27,624 nt of DNA from an uncultured Clostridia bacterium (GTDB lineage Bacteria; Bacillota; Clostridia; TANB77; CAG-508): positions 1-27,624 of the forward strand of contig CAKPRA010000026.1 of assembly GCA_934180065.1 (NCBI GenBank), given 5' to 3'. Positions 23,850-27,624 of the stretch are shown in pieces. Below the pieces are notes generated by a model, which was given only the letters and a program-made list of their open reading frames with translations, had not been told where the DNA came from and searched no databases. The translations under genes and the position numbers were made by a program. Position 1 is the first letter of the stretch, and the number at the start of each line of letters is the position of its first letter.

Positions 23850-26549
23850 TTATGGTATTTTATTTTCATTTGGATTTTCTATTTCGTTTTTTACTGTATT
23901 TGTAGTATTATTTTCAACAATATTGTTATTATTCTTTTCTGGCTTTTTTTCTATTTTATTTACTGTAATTGTTATTCTCTTATTCTTTTCTACCACCAAA
24001 CCAGACTTTAAATCTTGACTTAGAACAGTACCATCTGCCTTAGATGAATCAGATTTATATTCTACTTTAATACTAAGTCCAGCAAGTTTCTTTCTTGCTT
24101 CTGCTTCTGTCATTCCAACAACATTAGGGACAAAAACATCATCAGAATTTGTTACTTCAACACCAGTATTAGGTTTATCAGTTATTATCTCTGTAACTTT
24201 AGAAACATGAATTGTACAGGTTTCAGATGGTGCAGAAGAGGTTGTTCCCTCTGTTTTCCATTTTGGATTTCTTTCTTTTTCCGGAATAAAACTATAGAAA
24301 TATGTATTTGGACAATATTCTGTAGCAATTTTTCCAGATTCTGAACATATTTTTAATGAATGACCTTCACAATCTCCAGGCTCTTCACCTTGGACGAAAT
24401 ACTCTGAATATGTTTCTGAACAACTACTTGTAGCTTTTAGCCCTGATTTCTTACAAATTGTAAGTTTAATTATTCCACTAGGCTCTGTAAATGTTGCTGC
24501 TGGCAAATCTTTATGAACATCTTTCATAACCTCAGCCCAAATTTTTGCAGCATTGTTACCACTACCATTTATACGAATTAAATTACCTTTATATTTATCA
24601 TATCCATACCAAGTTGCACCTGTATAATATTGAGTCATTCCACATAACCAGTTATCAACTTTTCCATTTGTTGTACCTGTTTTAGCTCCAACATCAAAAT
24701 TACTCATTCTACAAACTTTTGCAGTTCCATTGCCACCTTCAACTGGTTGTTTTAAAAGCGTTTTCATTATATAAGCATGCTGCTCTGTCATTACACGCTC
24801 TGTCTTCTGATTTGCTTCTATAATAACATTTCCAGAAGAATCCTCAACTTTTGTATAAAATGTAGGTGAAATATATACACCATTATTTGCAATCATTGCA
24901 TATGCTCCGGCCATTTGTAATGGAGTTACACCAAATGTTTGACCTCCCAAAGCCATAGCTGGTATATTTGAATCATTCGTTTTTGCATCTTCACTTGCTT
25001 TTACTAATGATGTTATACCACATTTTCTAGCAAAATCTATTGCATTATCAGGACCAAGCTCTGCCATTATCTTACATGCAACTATATTTACTGATCTTTC
25101 TATCGCATTTCTTACAGTTATATATCCTGAAAATCCACCACTATCATTCTTAGGGTACCAATCTCCAAAGTGTATTTTCTCGTCATTATAAACTGTTCCA
25201 GCAGTAATTGTTTTGCTTTCTATTCCATATCCATATGTAACTATTGGTTTTATTGATGAACCTGTTTGTCTTGTAAGAACTGTAGCCCTATCAAGACCTA
25301 TTGCATCAACATCACTACCTAGACCTCCCATACATCCGACTACTTGACCTGTTGTATGATCTATGATAACCATAGCAGATTGTGAATGTGTTGGTGATTC
25401 AGATGATGTTAAAATATAATTTCCACTTGTATAAACAGCTTTTAATTTATTTTGAATATCAGAATCTTCAGTTGTATATATTCTATATCCTCCACCAAAT
25501 ACACGATTTTTTGCAAATTCTTGTGACATCTTTTTTTCTTCAACTAAATCTTTTACAACTTGATCAACAGCTGCTTTTATAAAATAATCTTTAATACTTG
25601 ATGATGGCAATTGTCCTTTTGTAAAAGCAAGCCCTTTTTCAGTATTATCATATGCTGTCTTATATTGTTCATCTGATATATATCCAAGCTCTTTCATTTT
25701 CTTTAAAACTGTTTCTGTTCTATTTTTTATTTTATTCATTACTTGACTTTGTTTTTCTGCGTCTTCGCTATTTTTAAATGGATTATAAGCATTTGGTGCA
25801 TGATTTATTCCTGCTATAAATGCACATTCTTCAACTGATAAGTCACTTGCTGATTTATTAAAGTAATAAATTGATGCCATTTCAACACCACATATATCTC
25901 CACCATCAGCCCCTAGTGGAATATAATTTAAATAAAGCTCTAATATTTGCTTTTTTGATATCATTTTTTCAACTTGATAAGCTCTAGACATTTCTTTTAT
26001 TTTTCTCTCAACACCTGCTGATCCAGAATTTTCTCTCTCGTTTGTGATGTTTTTTACCAATTGCTGTGTAATTGTACTTCCACCAAAAGAAGAATCTCCT
26101 TTAAGTACATATGTTACTGTTGCAGCTAATGTTCTTTTTATGTCTACCCCTTTATGATTATAAAATCTTTCATCTTCAATTGATATAAAAGCATTTGGTA
26201 AGTTTTCAGTCATTTCATCATAACTAATTATCTCTCTATTCTCTTTTCCTGATAGCTCTGCTATTACTTTACCATTTTTATCATATATTACAGTATTAGC
26301 ATTTGATAATGATAAATCTTCTTGTGATAAAGCAAATTTATCACTAAAGAAAATTCCACAAAAAATTCCAACACAAACCAAAACAGCTAAAACTCCTAAT
26401 AAGAATAAAATCAATATAGCTCTTTTCAATTTTGTGTGTTTCTTTTTGCCTTCTTTTTTTAACTTTTTATCTTTTCTACCGTCAGTGGTTCTTTTTGTTA
26501 CTTTACTACCTACTGAACCTGTAGATTTCTTTTTTGAATTTTTTTCCAT
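23850..26549 (-). CDS. Class A penicillin-binding protein (PBP1-type) with PASTA domain
   Basis: Bifunctional peptidoglycan glycosyltransferase/transpeptidase at the outer face of the membrane, 899 residues. A basic head (1-42) precedes one membrane segment (43-68). The GT51 domain has EDERFYNHKG (126-135) and GGSTITQQL (157-165). The transpeptidase domain has the active serine S431 in SSIK (431-434), SVN (486-488) and KTGT (623-626). A cysteine-rich linker (699-746) follows, then a PASTA domain (about 806-865) and an Asn-rich tail. All catalytic motifs are intact. The start at 26549 follows AAAAGGAG; a TTG at 26585 has no ribosome site. It lies 96 bases after ruvA on the same strand. Confidence 0.96.
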   Translation of the reverse strand: MEKNSKKKSTGSVGSKVTKRTTDGRKDKKLKKEGKKKHTKLKRAILILFLLGVLAVLVCVGIFCGIFFSDKFALSQEDLSLSNANTVIYDKNGKVIAELSGKENREIISYDEMTENLPNAFISIEDERFYNHKGVDIKRTLAATVTYVLKGDSSFGGSTITQQLVKNITNERENSGSAGVERKIKEMSRAYQVEKMISKKQILELYLNYIPLGADGGDICGVEMASIYYFNKSASDLSVEECAFIAGINHAPNAYNPFKNSEDAEKQSQVMNKIKNRTETVLKKMKELGYISDEQYKTAYDNTEKGLAFTKGQLPSSSIKDYFIKAAVDQVVKDLVEEKKMSQEFAKNRVFGGGYRIYTTEDSDIQNKLKAVYTSGNYILTSSESPTHSQSAMVIIDHTTGQVVGCMGGLGSDVDAIGLDRATVLTRQTGSSIKPIVTYGYGIESKTITAGTVYNDEKIHFGDWYPKNDSGGFSGYITVRNAIERSVNIVACKIMAELGPDNAIDFARKCGITSLVKASEDAKTNDSNIPAMALGGQTFGVTPLQMAGAYAMIANNGVYISPTFYTKVEDSSGNVIIEANQKTERVMTEQHAYIMKTLLKQPVEGGNGTAKVCRMSNFDVGAKTGTTNGKVDNWLCGMTQYYTGATWYGYDKYKGNLIRINGSGNNAAKIWAEVMKDVHKDLPAATFTEPSGIIKLTICKKSGLKATSSCSETYSEYFVQGEEPGDCEGHSLKICSESGKIATEYCPNTYFYSFIPEKERNPKWKTEGTTSSAPSETCTIHVSKVTEIITDKPNTGVEVTNSDDVFVPNVVGMTEAEARKKLAGLSIKVEYKSDSSKADGTVLSQDLKSGLVVEKNKRITITVNKIEKKPEKNNNNIVENNTTNTVKNEIENPNENKIP

Positions 26550-26645
26550 ATATCTACTCCTTTTCCAGCATAATTGTTTTGCCAAATCATAATAAAATTA
26601 TATTATAAATTGTAAAAAAATTAAAGAGTTTTTCAATATATTTTA

Positions 26646-27245
26646 TTACTTTGATAACAAGTTTAAAGCATTTTTTATTAAATTTTCTAAATTCTCATCC
26701 TTTTTATCTAATTTTGGTATAATTTTTTCAATATCTTTTCTTGTATATCCCAAAACCTGTAATGCCGAAATCATATCTTCCATATTTTCATTATCATTTG
26801 TTATAGTTATATTTTCATTAATATCTACATTTTCTATATTGATTGATTTTAATTTATCTTTTAACTCCAATATAATTCTTTGTGCTGATTTTGCACCTAT
26901 TCCTGGTAATTTTTTTAGTACACTCACATCATCAGATACAACCGCAAGAGCAAATGATGATGGCTCAATATTTGATAAAATTGTAATTGCTGATTTTGCA
27001 CCTATTCCACTTACAGATATTAATAATTCAAACATTCTTAGCTCTTCAGCTGATGCAAAGCCATAAATACTAATATCATCTTCTCTAACTTTTACATATG
27101 TATGTACTTTTATTATAGTTCCTAAATCTCCTATTTTCTTCATTGAATTTTCAGACATAAATACTTTATATCCAAGCCCATTCACATCAAGAATTATATA
27201 ATCCAACATCCTTGACTCATATAAACCTTTTATATATGCAAACAT
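26646..27245 (-). CDS. ruvA: Holliday junction DNA helicase subunit RuvA
   Basis: Binds four-way DNA junctions as a tetramer and positions the RuvB motor for branch migration. The 199 residues have the N-terminal OB-fold (1-62, MFAYIKGLYES...), two helix-hairpin-helix motifs (VSGIGAKSA at about 77 and LPGIGAKSAQRI at about 112), an acidic linker with repeated Asn, Glu and Asp (140-160), and the C-terminal RuvB-binding domain (VLGYTRKDIEKII). AAAGGAGGAA precedes the ATG. ruvB, which normally follows, is not next to it; a penicillin-binding protein gene is there instead. Confidence 0.96.
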   Translation of the reverse strand: MFAYIKGLYESRMLDYIILDVNGLGYKVFMSENSMKKIGDLGTIIKVHTYVKVREDDISIYGFASAEELRMFELLISVSGIGAKSAITILSNIEPSSFALAVVSDDVSVLKKLPGIGAKSAQRIILELKDKLKSINIENVDINENITITNDNENMEDMISALQVLGYTRKDIEKIIPKLDKKDENLENLIKNALNLLSK

Positions 27246-27270
27246 ATTTTCCTCCTTTGAATTTTTCTAT

Positions 27271-27298
27271 ATTTTATCATATGTAAATTTAAATTCAA
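27271..27298 (-). promoter_or_regulatory. Likely promoter of ruvA
   Basis: TTGAAT (27293-27298) and TAAAAT (27271-27276) on the minus strand, 16 bases apart, with a predicted start about 20 bases before the ATG. Confidence 0.45.
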
Positions 27299-27399
27299 TA
27301 TAATATTAAGAACAAATCTAAAAAAATCAAAGATTTATTTTAGTAAATTTTCTGTTCAATATAGAACAAAAGCGGACACTAATAACATTTGCTCTGTTT

Positions 27400-27467
27400 A
27401 AAACATTTTAAAGTCAGCGTCTTTGTTCACGCGCCAAAATTACGCAGTAATTTGTATGCAATGTTTT
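27400..27467. other. Cloverleaf-like nested inverted repeats
   Basis: An outer 8-bp pair, AAAACATT (27400-27407) with AATGTTTT (27460-27467), encloses GCGT/ACGC (27417-27420, 27429-27432) and a perfect 7-bp stem AAATTAC-GCA-GTAATTT (27437-27453). There is no reading frame. It could be a mobile-element end or an RNA structure; no known family was recognised. Confidence 0.35.
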
Positions 27468-27573
27468 GGTGTAGTTCTTTTTATATAATAGGAATTATCT
27501 ATTTTTTATATAGTATATAATTTCAATATTACTCATAAGTAAAATCATACTTATATATTGAACTTTCCTATTA

Positions 27574-27624
27574 ATTGAGTAGAGGATAATTCTTAATGAA
27601 TTTCTTCCCTCTCACACCACCGTA
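27574..27624 (-). mobile_element. 3' end of a group II intron, cut by the window edge
   Basis: On the minus strand the window edge reads TACGGTGGTGTGAGAGG, then a hairpin (AGAGG...AATTC with GAATT...CCTCT) and ends CTACTCAAT. From memory this matches the end of domain 5 and domain 6 of common bacterial group II introns, whose 3' ends read GGTGTGAGAGG...CCTACTCGAT. The rest, including any reverse transcriptase, would lie beyond 27624. Confidence 0.55.

Overview
The window is chromosomal DNA of a very AT-rich, Gram-positive-type anaerobe, most likely an uncultured gut-type member of the Clostridia. The grounds are AGGAGG-type ribosome sites, sigma-A promoters with 16-18 bp spacers, a SufCBDSU iron-sulfur operon using SufU, a family II (Mn-dependent) pyrophosphatase, a PASTA-bearing class A penicillin-binding protein, a DUF1540 peptide and a DtxR-type regulator. 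No rRNA, tRNA or CRISPR array was recognised.

Layout. 1-1206: a YhcC-like radical SAM gene (+) between copies of a short GGGGACGGTTCT repeat. 1208-3004: a beta-CASP metallo-hydrolase and a 54-residue DUF1540 peptide, both (-). 3103-11278 (-): an eight-gene cluster reading dtxR-like regulator, sufC, sufB, sufD, sufS, sufU, mnmA, cysS. It joins sulfur extraction from cysteine, Fe-S assembly, tRNA thiolation and cysteine charging behind one consensus promoter; cysS also has its own promoter. 11890-15531 (-): a membrane-anchored protein, an ABC ATPase, an ABC-2 permease and a SprT-like metalloprotein, tightly coupled. 16103-17029 (+): ppaC. 17142-20677 (-): tRNA nucleotidyltransferase, a small membrane protein and an Ig-domain polysaccharide deacetylase. 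21127-27245 (-): ruvA, a penicillin-binding protein, a DUF1189-like membrane protein and ftsH.

The four gene-free stretches over 300 bases are not empty. Those at 11279-11889, 15532-16102 and 20678-21126 carry a roughly 170-bp palindromic element, seen as three full copies plus truncated ones, along with promoters and terminators. The stretch 27246-27624 holds a ruvA promoter, a cloverleaf-like set of inverted repeats, and what looks like the 3' end of a group II intron cut off by the window edge.

Most notable points. (1) The regulator heading the suf operon has a DtxR fold, but nearly all canonical metal ligands are substituted and it has gained a C-terminal CX8CX2C motif, so it may be an Fe-S-sensing DtxR relative; DtxR-box-like motifs flank its promoter. 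(2) The 170-bp element shows compensatory changes between copies in its stem. (3) The short GGGGACGG repeat appears to have supplied a -35 box to one gene and the last seven codons plus stop of sufS.
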